NCBI GenBank assembly: GCA_023418705.1
Contig: JAEZYZ010000447.1
Location: forward strand, 1-64,000
Direction of reading: 5' to 3'
Length of the DNA: 64,000 nt
DNA from: Pseudomonadota bacterium
GTDB lineage: Bacteria > Myxococcota_A > Polyangia > Polyangiales > Polyangiaceae
Part shown: positions 37,433 through 45,539 of the stretch, piece after piece
Position numbering within the stretch: position 1 is the first letter of the stretch
Layout of the letters: the number at the start of each line of letters is the position of its first letter
Translations under genes and position numbers: made by a program
Notes under the pieces: generated by a model
The model's input: only the letters and a program-made list of their open reading frames with translations
What the model was told of the DNA's origin: nothing
Database searches by the model: none

Positions 37433-39156
37433 GCGTCGCAAAAAGCCTGACGGTGGCTGCCGCCGGTGGTCTGCTCGTGCTCGCCTCTCCCGCGGCGCTC
37501 GCGCAAGATCCCTACGGCCCTGGCGTCGCGCCGTTCGGCGGCGGCATGCCGACCGGCCCGCAGCAGGCGCCGCCCTCGTCTCCGGGGCCGTCGGACGAGG
37601 ACATGCCGGAGACCCACGCCGCCCCCACGGGCGACGAGTCCCTGCTGCCAACCGGCGCCGAGCCGTCGCTGCCGGACGATCCGCTCGAGATCAAGCCGAG
37701 CGTCGCTGCGCGCATCGGCACCAGCGCCCAGGTCGACGACCCGACCGCGCCCGCCGGCGACCTACAGCGCCGCTTCTACGGCCCCTACTACGAGGAGAGC
37801 GCCGGGAAGTACCGGTTTCGCACGCTCTTCCCGCTGTGGCTCGAGCGGCAGCAGCCTTCGAAGACCGAGCCGTCGGTGACCGACCGCGCGTCGCTCTTCG
37901 GCGGCCTCTACTACAATCGCCGCAGCGCGGAGCGCGCCGACGACGTGCTCTTTCCCCTGTTCTGGAACCTTCGGGACAGGACCACCGACAGCCGGACCAC
38001 CGTCGTCGGTCCGTTCGTCAATCGCGTCGCCCCCGACGAGCGCGACAACTGGCTCGCGCCGCTCTACTTCACCGGCAAACGCAAGCACGGCGGCTACACC
38101 ATCATCCCGCCCCTCCTCACCTACCACAACACCAACGCCGAGGGCGGCCTGACCCTGGTCGGCCCCGCCTTCTGCTCCTGGGAGGGGGGGAGCCACTGCG
38201 ACACGCGCACGGCGCAGGACATCGATTTCGGCGTCGCCCCACTCTATTTCTACGGCCAAAACGCCAAGGTCAAATACGAGGTCATCCCACCGCTCGCGCA
38301 CTACTACCGCTACGACGACCGCGACCTGTCCTGGCTCAACATCTGGGGCCCCTACTACCGCGAGCACACCCAGACTCGGGACATGTTCCACCTGTTGCCC
38401 CTCTACTGGAGCATTTGGGGCCAGAACGAGCGACACACCACCGTGTTGCCCTTTTTCCACTACGGGTATCAGGCAAACTCCTGGCTGCTGGTCAATCCGC
38501 TGTTTTTGATGTCCCGCGGAGAAAAGGGCGAGAGCACGTTCGTCACGTGGGGCTATGCGCGCCACCGAGGGCGGACGGAGCTCGACATGATAACGCCCCT
38601 GTACTGGCACTACCGGGACCCGACGATCGGCCTCGACGAGAAGCTCCTGTTTCCCTTCTTGTGGTCCAAGACCAGCCCGCGGGAGTCGAACCAGGTCTTC
38701 TTCCCGTTCTGGGCCCACTTCGAGCGCTACGGCATCCGCGAGAGCACCTGGGTCACGCCCTTCTTTCAGCACACCCATCACCTGCGCGGGTGGTCCACCA
38801 ACATTCACCCGTTTTTGTACATCGGGCGCGACGGGCACCAATCACACACTGTCATCCCCCCCTTCTTCTTCGACTTCGTGGGCCGTGAGGAACGCGCGAC
38901 CGTCGCCTTCCCGTTCTTCTGGCGGTTCGCCGATCGCGAGAGCGTCAACCAGCTGGTCGGCAACGTCTACTACAGCGAGAAGAAGGTGAGCGGGGGTCTC
39001 GACTGGCAGCTCCACATTTTCCCCGCGTTCTCCTACGGCGAGACGCCGAACGGTCATTGGTGGAACGTGCTCTACGGCCTCGCGGGCTACACGCGCGAAG
39101 GCGCCACGACCAAGATGCGCACGCTCTGGATCCCGATTCAGCTGAGCGGCGACTGA
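37429..39156 (+). CDS. Exported protein of repeating Pro-aromatic motifs, probable beta-barrel
   Basis: The 575-residue protein has a signal sequence ending near AALAQ and a Pro/Asp-rich spacer to about residue 90. After this come about 18 copies of a motif, hydrophobic-Pro-[Leu/Phe]-[Phe/Tyr/Leu]-aromatic, spaced 15-25 residues apart, as in LFPLFWNL, IIPPLLTYHN, LLPLYWSIW, VLPFFHYG, ITPLYWHYR, LFPFLWSK and AFPFFWRF. Between them are charged turns. That pattern suits paired beta-strands, so an outer-membrane barrel or propeller is likely. No known family can be named. The proposed TTG start overlaps the hisS stop; GTG 37453 is an alternative. Confidence 0.65.
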   Translation: MSVAKSLTVAAAGGLLVLASPAALAQDPYGPGVAPFGGGMPTGPQQAPPSSPGPSDEDMPETHAAPTGDESLLPTGAEPSLPDDPLEIKPSVAARIGTSAQVDDPTAPAGDLQRRFYGPYYEESAGKYRFRTLFPLWLERQQPSKTEPSVTDRASLFGGLYYNRRSAERADDVLFPLFWNLRDRTTDSRTTVVGPFVNRVAPDERDNWLAPLYFTGKRKHGGYTIIPPLLTYHNTNAEGGLTLVGPAFCSWEGGSHCDTRTAQDIDFGVAPLYFYGQNAKVKYEVIPPLAHYYRYDDRDLSWLNIWGPYYREHTQTRDMFHLLPLYWSIWGQNERHTTVLPFFHYGYQANSWLLVNPLFLMSRGEKGESTFVTWGYARHRGRTELDMITPLYWHYRDPTIGLDEKLLFPFLWSKTSPRESNQVFFPFWAHFERYGIRESTWVTPFFQHTHHLRGWSTNIHPFLYIGRDGHQSHTVIPPFFFDFVGREERATVAFPFFWRFADRESVNQLVGNVYYSEKKVSGGLDWQLHIFPAFSYGETPNGHWWNVLYGLAGYTREGATTKMRTLWIPIQLSGD

Positions 39157-39273
39157 AGCGCCCCTTCGTTCGTTACGCAGGTTTCGATCGACGCTGAGAC
39201 CGCAACGTCGATCGGCGCGACGTGAATCGCTGTGACGCCCCACGCACCGACGCCCGCTTCGGAGCGACCCCAT

Positions 39274-39420
39274 CCCCAATCCCAAAATCTTCCGATCTTC
39301 CGCGCCTTCCTGTGAAAAGTTCAAGGGAGCTCGTGGTGCCTGCTTCGGCCCTCGTCTTCGTAGGAGATCGGAAGGGGGACCGACGTCGTAGAAAAATCTT
39401 CCGTCCTTGCGCCTGTGAAC
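39274..39420. repeat. Two shortened copies of the dispersed repeat
   Basis: 39274-39316 matches the right end of the dispersed repeat at 52111-52266 and 61193-61364 (CCAAAATCTTCCG, then CTTCCTGTGAA). 39366-39420 joins the left hairpin part (GGAAGGGGGACCGACGTCGT) directly to the right end (AATCTTCCGTCC, CTGTGAAC), with the middle of about 90 bases deleted. The rest of 39157-39455 holds no gene. Confidence 0.75.
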
Positions 39421-39455
39421 AGAAACGGATCTCGTTTCCCCTTCTGTGACAAAGG

Positions 39456-39490
39456 AAAGGCCGCGGAGCCTTGCGGACCGCGGCCTTTTG
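39456..39490. terminator. Strong bidirectional intrinsic terminator
   Basis: An 11-bp stem (39456-39466 with 39478-39488) is followed by a T-rich tract on the plus strand and preceded by an A-rich tract that serves the minus strand. It sits between the convergent exported-repeat gene and the DUF3618 operon. Confidence 0.85.
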
Positions 39491-39506
39491 TTTTGCGGAC
39501 GTGAGG

Positions 39507-40670
39507 TCAGGAGAATCGGTGGCCGTTGCCGTTGCCACCGGGCTTGCTCCGCACCTCGTGCTTCGCAGCCTCCTTTCCTGCCTCGAAGGCCGAACGCGAG
39601 ATGTCCTTCACGTCGTGCTTCATGTCGCGCGCGACCTGCCCCCCGGCGTGCTGCACCTTCTGGCGAACGGTGCTCGGGTCGAGGCGCTCTTCGGCCAGGC
39701 CGCGCGCCGTCGCCACCGCCTCCGAGACGCCGTGCATGGCCGCGTTCGAGAAGGACCCGGCCTTCTCTCTGACCGTCCCGAGCCACTGGGAGCGGCGCGA
39801 CCCCAACAGCTCATCCTCACGTCGCGTCCGCGGCAACAGGAAGCCGATGCCGATGCCTGCCAGCAGCGCCACCGCGCCAGCCGCCAGCGGGTTCTCGAAC
39901 GCCGTGTCGCGCGCCTGATACGCCCGCCGGCGGCTCGCCTGGTAGCCGGAGCGGCCGGCGTCGCTCATCCGGCGCCGGGCGTCGTGCAGCCTGCTCGAGG
40001 CGGCGTGCCGGGCGTCGTCGGTGCGCGAGCGCGCCTGGTGGCGCAGGCGGCGGGCCCGCTCGGAGTAGCTGGCGCTGCCGTAGTCGTCGCCGAGCTCCTC
40101 GCCGAGTTCCTCGCCGTGCTTCTCGCCGCGCTCCTCGAGCATCTCCACCTCCACGAGCGGCTCTTGCTCGAACGGCCCCGCCTCCTCCGCCGGGCCCCGC
40201 AGGGGATAGTAGGGATCGTCGCCGAAGGGCTGGTAGTGGTGCTCGCCGGTCGCCGAGGCGTGGAGCTCCTCCTGGGGCTCGTGGCGCCGCCGATCCATGA
40301 GCCACCACGTCAAGCCGGCGATGGCCGCGGCGCCCGCCATGACCGGGATCGGGCTCTCGCGCGCCACCCGCCGGCCAGCACCGAGCGCGCGGCTGCTGCC
40401 GTCGCGCGCCCGCTCGACCGTGACCTCGGCGCCGTGCCGCGCGCGTCCCCACGCACGGTCGGCTCCCTCCCGCATGCCGCGCTTGCGGGTCTCGTACTGT
40501 CCTCGCGCCTTCTCTTTGAACGAGCGCTTCGCCTCGTCCTTGAAGTGTGCGGGGGTGAGCTTCTCGCTCAGCTGCTCGGCCTCCCCGCGCACCCGCTCGC
40601 GCGTGCGCTCGATGTCGCGCCGCAGCTCCTCGTCGCTCTTCGACTGATACTGTTCATCAAACTTGTTCAT
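39507..40670 (-). CDS. DUF3618-domain membrane-associated protein
   Basis: The 387-residue protein starts with a DUF3618-type region (SDEELRRDIERTRERVRGEA). A basic amphipathic stretch and a hydrophobic segment follow (about 105-124, SPIPVMAGAAAIAGLTWWLM). After an acidic middle (LEERGEKHGEELGEELGDD) comes a second segment ending in LAAGAVALLAGIGIGFLLP. It resembles ElaB/YqjD-like membrane-anchored proteins, which bind ribosomes or help in envelope stress. It is the third gene of an operon with four-base overlaps (ATGA) at each junction. Confidence 0.75.
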   Translation of the reverse strand: MNKFDEQYQSKSDEELRRDIERTRERVRGEAEQLSEKLTPAHFKDEAKRSFKEKARGQYETRKRGMREGADRAWGRARHGAEVTVERARDGSSRALGAGRRVARESPIPVMAGAAAIAGLTWWLMDRRRHEPQEELHASATGEHHYQPFGDDPYYPLRGPAEEAGPFEQEPLVEVEMLEERGEKHGEELGEELGDDYGSASYSERARRLRHQARSRTDDARHAASSRLHDARRRMSDAGRSGYQASRRRAYQARDTAFENPLAAGAVALLAGIGIGFLLPRTRREDELLGSRRSQWLGTVREKAGSFSNAAMHGVSEAVATARGLAEERLDPSTVRQKVQHAGGQVARDMKHDVKDISRSAFEAGKEAAKHEVRSKPGGNGNGHRFS

Positions 40671-41065
40671 CGTGCGGCCTCCTTGATGGTCCGGATGTCC
40701 GTTTTCATGTTGGTGAGCGCTTGGTGCGGGACCGGGTCGATCTTCTGGGCTCCCTTCAGTCCCTTCATGGCGGACAGGGCGCCGGCGGCGCTCACCACCA
40801 GGCCCACGATCAGCGCGGCCACCCAGAAGGCCATCGCGGTGCCCAGGGCCAGCACCACGGCTCCGAGCAGCACCAGGAAGCCGGCGTACAAGACCGCCCC
40901 CCCGACGGCGGTCGCTGCCGCGTCTTTCTTGGCTTCCTGCACCTGCACGCTCAGCTCTCGCTTGGCGAGCTCGATCTCCTGCCGCATGAGCAGCATGGAG
41001 TCGTTGGTGAAGTCCCGCATGAGCTCCTTCACCGGTCGGTCCGATGTCACCGGGGTCGGGTTCAT
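40667..41065 (-). CDS. Holin-X/YqjE-family membrane protein
   Basis: The 132-residue protein has an N-terminal amphipathic helix (LMRDFTNDSMLLMRQEIELA, then KRELS) and two membrane helices (AVLYAGFLVLLGAVVLALGT and FWVAALIVGLVVSAAGAL). This is the pattern of the phage holin-X/DUF1469/YqjE family. In many bacteria such proteins are encoded with DUF3618 and YqjD-like proteins in stress-related membrane operons, not as lysis holins. The start and stop overlap both neighbours by four bases, so the three are co-translated. Confidence 0.85.
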   Translation of the reverse strand: MNPTPVTSDRPVKELMRDFTNDSMLLMRQEIELAKRELSVQVQEAKKDAAATAVGGAVLYAGFLVLLGAVVLALGTAMAFWVAALIVGLVVSAAGALSAMKGLKGAQKIDPVPHQALTNMKTDIRTIKEAAR

Positions 41066-41832
41066 TTCTGTCCCTCCTTCGCCTCGCTGGGGTAGTTCAA
41101 CGGCGTGCGTTCCCAGCCCGCCGTCGAGCCGCTGGATCCGGTCTCGACGGGGCTCGTCGCCGGAGTACCGGGACGCGCGGAGGTGTAGCTCTCGGGGGGG
41201 GTGCTGGGCGGCACCGGGACGCTGCTGCCCTCCTGGTACGAAGAGCCCGTCGAGACGTCGAAGCCCGGCTCGGATCGCGTCAGCGGTGACTCCCCTTCGC
41301 CGAACCGAACCTCCTCCTCGTCGTCGTAGCTCTCACCTTCATCGCGCTGCGAGCTCTTGAGGAAGCGCGCTGCGGCCAGACCGAGCGAGAAGGCGGCACC
41401 GATGAAGATGCTCGGCTGCCGCCGCGCGAAGCGCTCCACTTCGGAGAGCAGCTCGCGGCTCGAGTGTCCGCGCAGGTACTCCGCGGCGCGGTCGGCGCGC
41501 TCCCCGAGCTGACCGGTGACGTTGGAGAGCGCGCCCTGATCCTCTTCGCGCAAGGCGTCACCGGTGCGCCGGATGGCGTCCGCCACCCCGTGGATTTGGT
41601 CCGCGATGCGCTCTTTTTGGCCTTCGATCGCCGATTCGGCCCGCAGCTTGAGCTTCTCTGCTTGCTCGCCCGCGCTGTGTTTCAACTGCTCCTTTCGCTC
41701 CTCGGCCCGGGCCTTGTAGCCGCCGGACTCACTGCCGGAGCTGCCGCCCACCGCGCGCTGCTCGGAGCTTCTCTGCTGCTGCTCGGGCGGTTCGGTCACC
41801 GGGAGTATCGGTTTGGGGTCGGTGGGATGCAT
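41062..41832 (-). CDS. Membrane-associated helical protein, first gene of the DUF3618/holin-X operon
   Basis: The 256-residue protein has a disordered N-terminus and a long charged amphipathic helix region (EERKEQLKHSAGEQAEKLKL, DQIHGVADAIRRTGDALRE). One short hydrophobic helix follows (about 140-157, QPSIFIGAAFSLGLAAARFL), then an acidic, Ser/Pro/Thr-rich tail. A good ribosome-binding site (AAGGAGGG) precedes ATG 41832. The helix resembles YqjD/CsbD-like membrane organisers, but no named family is certain. It leads an operon of three translationally coupled genes. Confidence 0.7.
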   Translation of the reverse strand: MHPTDPKPILPVTEPPEQQQRSSEQRAVGGSSGSESGGYKARAEERKEQLKHSAGEQAEKLKLRAESAIEGQKERIADQIHGVADAIRRTGDALREEDQGALSNVTGQLGERADRAAEYLRGHSSRELLSEVERFARRQPSIFIGAAFSLGLAAARFLKSSQRDEGESYDDEEEVRFGEGESPLTRSEPGFDVSTGSSYQEGSSVPVPPSTPPESYTSARPGTPATSPVETGSSGSTAGWERTPLNYPSEAKEGQK

Positions 41833-42102
41833 CTATTCCCTCCTTGCTGGGTTTCGGGGGTCTGATCCTTGCGGCAGCCGACGCCGGAACTGCCGGCTTC
41901 ACGGCTCCCAGCCAGTGGAACTGCAATTGTCGGACCGCGGCGTGCGCTCGCCCGATGCCGGACTCGGGCTTCGAAAGTCGCGGTGTCGGGCACCCGCCTC
42001 GACGCGTTCGGCAAAACCACCCCGAGCCGTTTCGCCACGTCGAGACGCCGATGGTGTTTCGGGGATTATTCCCTCTTGCTCGAAGCGTGATAAAAGCCGC
42101 CC

Positions 42103-42381
42103 ATGTTGAAGCACAACAGCTACTTCGATGGTGGGGTTCAGAGCGTCGAGTTCGAGCGACACGGGCGACGGATGACGGTCGGTGTCATCGCTGCCGGGAC
42201 CTTCCACTTCGACACCCGCGCTCCCGAACGCATGACGGTCGTGAGCGGGGAGCTGTTCGTGAAGGTGGGCGGCGGGGACTTCCGGGCGTATCCGGCGGGA
42301 TCGCAGTTCGAGATCCCGAGCAGCACCGGCTTCGATGTTCGGGCCGAGCTGCCGTCCGCCTATCTCTGCGAGTTTCTCTGA
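42103..42381 (+). CDS. ppnP: Pyrimidine/purine nucleoside phosphorylase PpnP
   Basis: The 92-residue cupin-fold protein shows the family pattern: NSYFDGGVQSVEF, TVGVIAAGTFHFDTRAPERM, VVSGELFVKV, AGSQFEIPSSTGFDVR and a final YLCEFL. PpnP (YaiE, DUF1255) phosphorolyses several nucleosides to bases and ribose-1-phosphate. GATAAA lies 8 bases before the ATG, and no Shine-Dalgarno is seen. The 270 bases between it and the divergent membrane operon must hold both promoters. Confidence 0.92.
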   Translation: MLKHNSYFDGGVQSVEFERHGRRMTVGVIAAGTFHFDTRAPERMTVVSGELFVKVGGGDFRAYPAGSQFEIPSSTGFDVRAELPSAYLCEFL

Positions 42382-42430
42382 ACCGCCCCGGCCCATCCCG
42401 CACCAGGCCGAGGCGCGCTAAGCTTCGAGC

Positions 42431-43480
42431 ATGCCGCGGCCGACCGTTGCCCTCCTGGGAGCCTCTGGGTTTGCCGGCGCCGAGCTGATCCGGCGCCTGC
42501 TCCGCCACCCCCACTTCGAGCTCGTGCGGGTCTGCGCGGCCGACCACGTCGGCCAACCCGTCGCGGCCGCGCACCCGAACCTCGAAGGCGCCACGGATCT
42601 GGTGTTCGAGAACCCACCGCCGGATCGCGCGGTGGCGGACGTGGACGTCGTGGTCATGGGCTTGCCCGCCGCCGTCAGCATCCAGGTGGTCGACGCCACC
42701 ATCAGCGGCAAGCAACGCGTGCTCGATCTTTCCGGCGCCTTCCGGCTCAAAGACGCCGAAGGGTACGCGCGCTTTTACGGCGCGCCCCACCCGCGGCCGG
42801 ATTTGATGGATCGCTTCGTCTATGGCCTGCCCGAGCTCTATCGCGAACGGATCCGGGGTGCCGAATACGTCGCTTCGCCGGGCTGCTTCGCCACCACCAT
42901 CCAGCTCGGCCTGCTGCCGTTGGCGCGCGCGGGGCTGCTCGCGGGCAGCGTCCACACGGTGGCGGTCACCGGCTCGAGCGGCAGCGGCGTGACGCCAACG
43001 GCCACCACCCACCACCCAGTGCGGGCCGGCAACCTGCGCACCTACCGCCCGCTCGTGCACCAACACACGCCCGAGATCGAGCACACGTTGCGCGCTGCGG
43101 GCGCTCGCGACCTCAGCTTGCAGTTCGTGCCCGTCTCGGCGCCGCTGGTGCGAGGCATCTTTGCGACCTCCTTCGTCAGCGTGCCGGAGGAAGCAACGGC
43201 GGAGGTGGCGGAGCAGACGTTTCGGCGGAGCTACGACGGAGAGCCGTTCGTAAGGGTCCCCCCCGACCGCCCCCCCGAGGTGGTTGCGGTCGCCGGCTCG
43301 AACTACGCCGAGGTTGGGGTGGTCGCTGGGCCAGCGAGCGGCGGCACCCGAACGCTGAGCTGCTTCTCCGCGCTCGACAACCTGATCAAGGGGGGCGCCG
43401 GGCAGGCGATCCAGAACTTGAACCTGATGTTCGGCTTCGACGAAACCCTGACGCTCGAGGACCGCGGCGGCTATCCCTGA
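42431..43480 (+). CDS. argC: N-acetyl-gamma-glutamyl-phosphate reductase
   Basis: The 349-residue enzyme has the NADP-binding GASGFAG (10-16) and the active-site Cys152 in SPGCFATT, with TGSSGSGVTP and THHPVRAGNLR typical of ArgC. It makes N-acetylglutamate semialdehyde in arginine synthesis. A related enzyme of the LysW pathway (LysY) is similar, so lysine synthesis cannot be ruled out. No other arginine gene is nearby. TAAGCT lies six bases before the ATG. The 3' end overlaps the convergent SUMF1-like gene by 10 bases. Confidence 0.9.
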   Translation: MPRPTVALLGASGFAGAELIRRLLRHPHFELVRVCAADHVGQPVAAAHPNLEGATDLVFENPPPDRAVADVDVVVMGLPAAVSIQVVDATISGKQRVLDLSGAFRLKDAEGYARFYGAPHPRPDLMDRFVYGLPELYRERIRGAEYVASPGCFATTIQLGLLPLARAGLLAGSVHTVAVTGSSGSGVTPTATTHHPVRAGNLRTYRPLVHQHTPEIEHTLRAAGARDLSLQFVPVSAPLVRGIFATSFVSVPEEATAEVAEQTFRRSYDGEPFVRVPPDRPPEVVAVAGSNYAEVGVVAGPASGGTRTLSCFSALDNLIKGGAGQAIQNLNLMFGFDETLTLEDRGGYP

Positions 43481-44382
43481 GGATCGGCGCAGCAGCGAAA
43501 CCCGGTCTCCGTTCCATGGTAGAAGCTGTCGTGCGCGGTCTGCGCAGCACGACAGTGGTTTCGACCCGGCTGCCAATAGGCGCCCTTCATGGCGGGGCGA
43601 ACCGGGCGTGTGCGGTCGATCGCCACGAACTCCTCGAGGTTTCCCGTAAGGTCGCGCACCCCGAAGGGGCTCGCGCAGCGCGGATGGGCGCCAGCGGGGG
43701 CGCGCAGGTCCCGCAGCTTGCCCGAGGGTCCCAAGATGTCGGTCCGATCGGCGTTGCAGGCGCTCGCGTCGCGTTCGAAGCCGTACGGATAGGGCCGCAT
43801 CTGCTCGCCTTCACAGGCGAAGTTCCACTCACTCTCCCAACACACCCGTTTGCCGAGCGCCTCACACGTGCGCGCGGCGTGCGTGAAGCTCTGGTGGTTG
43901 GCGGGCAGCGGGGTGCCCTCGGCCGCGTACTCGTCCCGATCGATGCAGTAGCGCATGCGCACACGGCGCTTGGAGGTGCAGGTGCTCGGGCCGTATTCGG
44001 CGCAGCGGAAGTGCTGGTAGCGCCCGGGTGGATCCAGGTAGCGCTTGCAGTGGTGCTCCACCTCCGGGCAATAGTCCCCTTCGACGAGGACCATGTCTGC
44101 GGGGCACGCGGAAGGCTCCGCTGCTTTCTGCGAGGCGCGTGGCCCGATCGCCACCAGGGGGCCCGCCTTGGTGCCACCGAGCTCCGGTTCGGCGGCGCTG
44201 GCGTTGGCTTCAGGCGCCGCCGGCGGGGCCGCTTGGGGAGCTGGCGCTCGTCGCTCGGTGTTTTGCCGGCAACCTGGCGAGATGGCGAGCAGCACCAGCG
44301 CCAGGGTCGAGACGGTGCCCCGCGCTGAGCACCCGCCAGGCGCGCTCAGCGCCGTGGACACCTGGTACTGGTCCCGCGCCAT
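43471..44382 (-). CDS. SUMF1/FGE-sulfatase-domain lipoprotein, copy A
   Basis: The 303-residue protein has a lipoprotein signal ending LLAISPGC (Cys38), an Ala/Pro spacer, and a SUMF1/FGE-type lectin-like domain: NHQSFTHAARTCEALGKRV, ESEWNFACEGEQMRPYPYGF, DLTGNLEEFV, and a final NHCRAAQ with TGFRCC. Formylglycine-generating enzymes need two catalytic cysteines in their last segment; here only one is in place, so it is probably not an active FGE. It may bind ligands or other envelope proteins. It is paralogous to copy B upstream and has its own leaderless promoter (44390-44417). Confidence 0.8.
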   Translation of the reverse strand: MARDQYQVSTALSAPGGCSARGTVSTLALVLLAISPGCRQNTERRAPAPQAAPPAAPEANASAAEPELGGTKAGPLVAIGPRASQKAAEPSACPADMVLVEGDYCPEVEHHCKRYLDPPGRYQHFRCAEYGPSTCTSKRRVRMRYCIDRDEYAAEGTPLPANHQSFTHAARTCEALGKRVCWESEWNFACEGEQMRPYPYGFERDASACNADRTDILGPSGKLRDLRAPAGAHPRCASPFGVRDLTGNLEEFVAIDRTRPVRPAMKGAYWQPGRNHCRAAQTAHDSFYHGTETGFRCCADPQG

Positions 44383-44389
44383 CGATCCC

Positions 44390-44417
44390 TTATTGAACCA
44401 CCTCCCGAAAGCGTCAA
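44390..44417 (-). promoter_or_regulatory. Promoter of SUMF1-like copy A, leaderless type
   Basis: TTGACG (44412-44417) and CAATAA (44390-44395) are separated by 16 bases on the minus strand, and the -10 is 7 bases before the ATG at 44382. There is no ribosome-binding site in the short gap. Confidence 0.6.
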
Positions 44418-44555
44418 CCAGCGAGACCCGCCAGCGCCGCGCTGAAACCGGTGGCGGTGGCCGGCGTGCCAGCGCACATCATGAAAAATTCCAGCGCTGT
44501 CGCGGATCTGCGGAGCGCATGAGCGATGCCACGCGCTTGGCGCGGCTGTCGCACA

Positions 44556-45539
44556 TCAATCGCCTGACACATCCGCGCAACAGCGCACGCCGATCTGGAT
44601 GTCCTTGTAGTGATCGTCGTGGGCGGTCGTCGCCGGCCGGCAGCGGTTTCGCCCCGCCATCCACCACCCGCCCTTCAGCGCGTTGCGAAACCGCGAGTGG
44701 CGCGGCGCCCCCTCCCGCAGCACCGGCTCGTCGAGGTTGCCCACCATGTTGATCACCCCGAAGGGGCTCTTGCACTCGGGCCGCGCGCTGCCAGGCTCGC
44801 GCCAGTCCTTGAGCACCTGCCGCCGAGGGCTCCCCTGCAGCTCGTAGAGGTCGCTGCGATCCTGATTGCACTTCGGCTCCCGCGAGAACCCGTAGGGGTA
44901 AGGCAACATGCGTTCGCCCTCACAGGCGAAATTCCACTCGCGCTCGGTGCAGATCCGCTTGCCTTGGGCCGCACAGACCGCGCTCGCGAGCTGAAAGCTC
45001 TGATGGTTCAGCGGGAGCGCGTCGCCGGGCTCGGCGTGCTCGTAGACGTCGATGCAAAACCTCATGGGGACCCGCTCACCCACGCACGTCGCCGAGGGCT
45101 CGTAGTCGCCGCAGCGGGCGTACGGCAGCTTCGGGTCGTCGAGCCAACGCTTGCACGTGTGGCGCACCTCGGTGCAGTAGTCGCCCTGGACCGGCACCAT
45201 GCCCGCAGGACAGGGTCGATCGGGAGCGACCGGTGGGTCGTTGGGCACCGGAGCCGTCTCATGGCTCGTTCGAGCCGCGGAGAGATCGCGCAGGCGACGC
45301 AGCCCTCCGCTCGTCTGCAAGGGCTCGGGGGCGCGCGCGAGACCCCACCGCTCGGCGAGAGGGTTCAGCCGCGGGTGCTGCAGGGCTGCAGCGGCGGCGA
45401 TCGGCAGCGCGCCACCCACGAACAGGATCGCGAGCGTCCGGCGGACCCGGGTCTTGCCGCGCTGGGAACGTTGATCGGGATCCGACGCGAGGGCCAATGG
45501 CTTGCGAACCGTCCGGTCAGCGCCCCTGGCGCTCGGCAC
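44556..45539 (-). CDS. SUMF1/FGE-sulfatase-domain protein, copy B
   Basis: The 327-residue paralogue of copy A has a membrane segment near the N-terminus (about 34-53, TLAILFVGGALPIAAAAAL) instead of a lipobox. The same SUMF1-type domain follows: LNHQSFQLASAVCAAQGKRI, EREWNFACEGERMLPYPYGF, NMVGNLDEPV, NRCRPATTAHDDHYKDIQI and a final RCC. The two copies share the extra motif CPAGMVPVQGDYC near the start. Active-site cysteines of a true FGE are not both present. The 5' end overlaps the pcm gene by 23 bases, so it is coupled to it; a shorter start is possible. Confidence 0.8.
   Translation of the reverse strand: MPSARGADRTVRKPLALASDPDQRSQRGKTRVRRTLAILFVGGALPIAAAAALQHPRLNPLAERWGLARAPEPLQTSGGLRRLRDLSAARTSHETAPVPNDPPVAPDRPCPAGMVPVQGDYCTEVRHTCKRWLDDPKLPYARCGDYEPSATCVGERVPMRFCIDVYEHAEPGDALPLNHQSFQLASAVCAAQGKRICTEREWNFACEGERMLPYPYGFSREPKCNQDRSDLYELQGSPRRQVLKDWREPGSARPECKSPFGVINMVGNLDEPVLREGAPRHSRFRNALKGGWWMAGRNRCRPATTAHDDHYKDIQIGVRCCADVSGD

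Noticed and set aside
39181..39245. A further decayed copy of the dispersed repeat before 39274
   Set aside because: Only scattered short matches (TTTCGATC, GGCGCGAC) are visible by eye, too few to support a copy.
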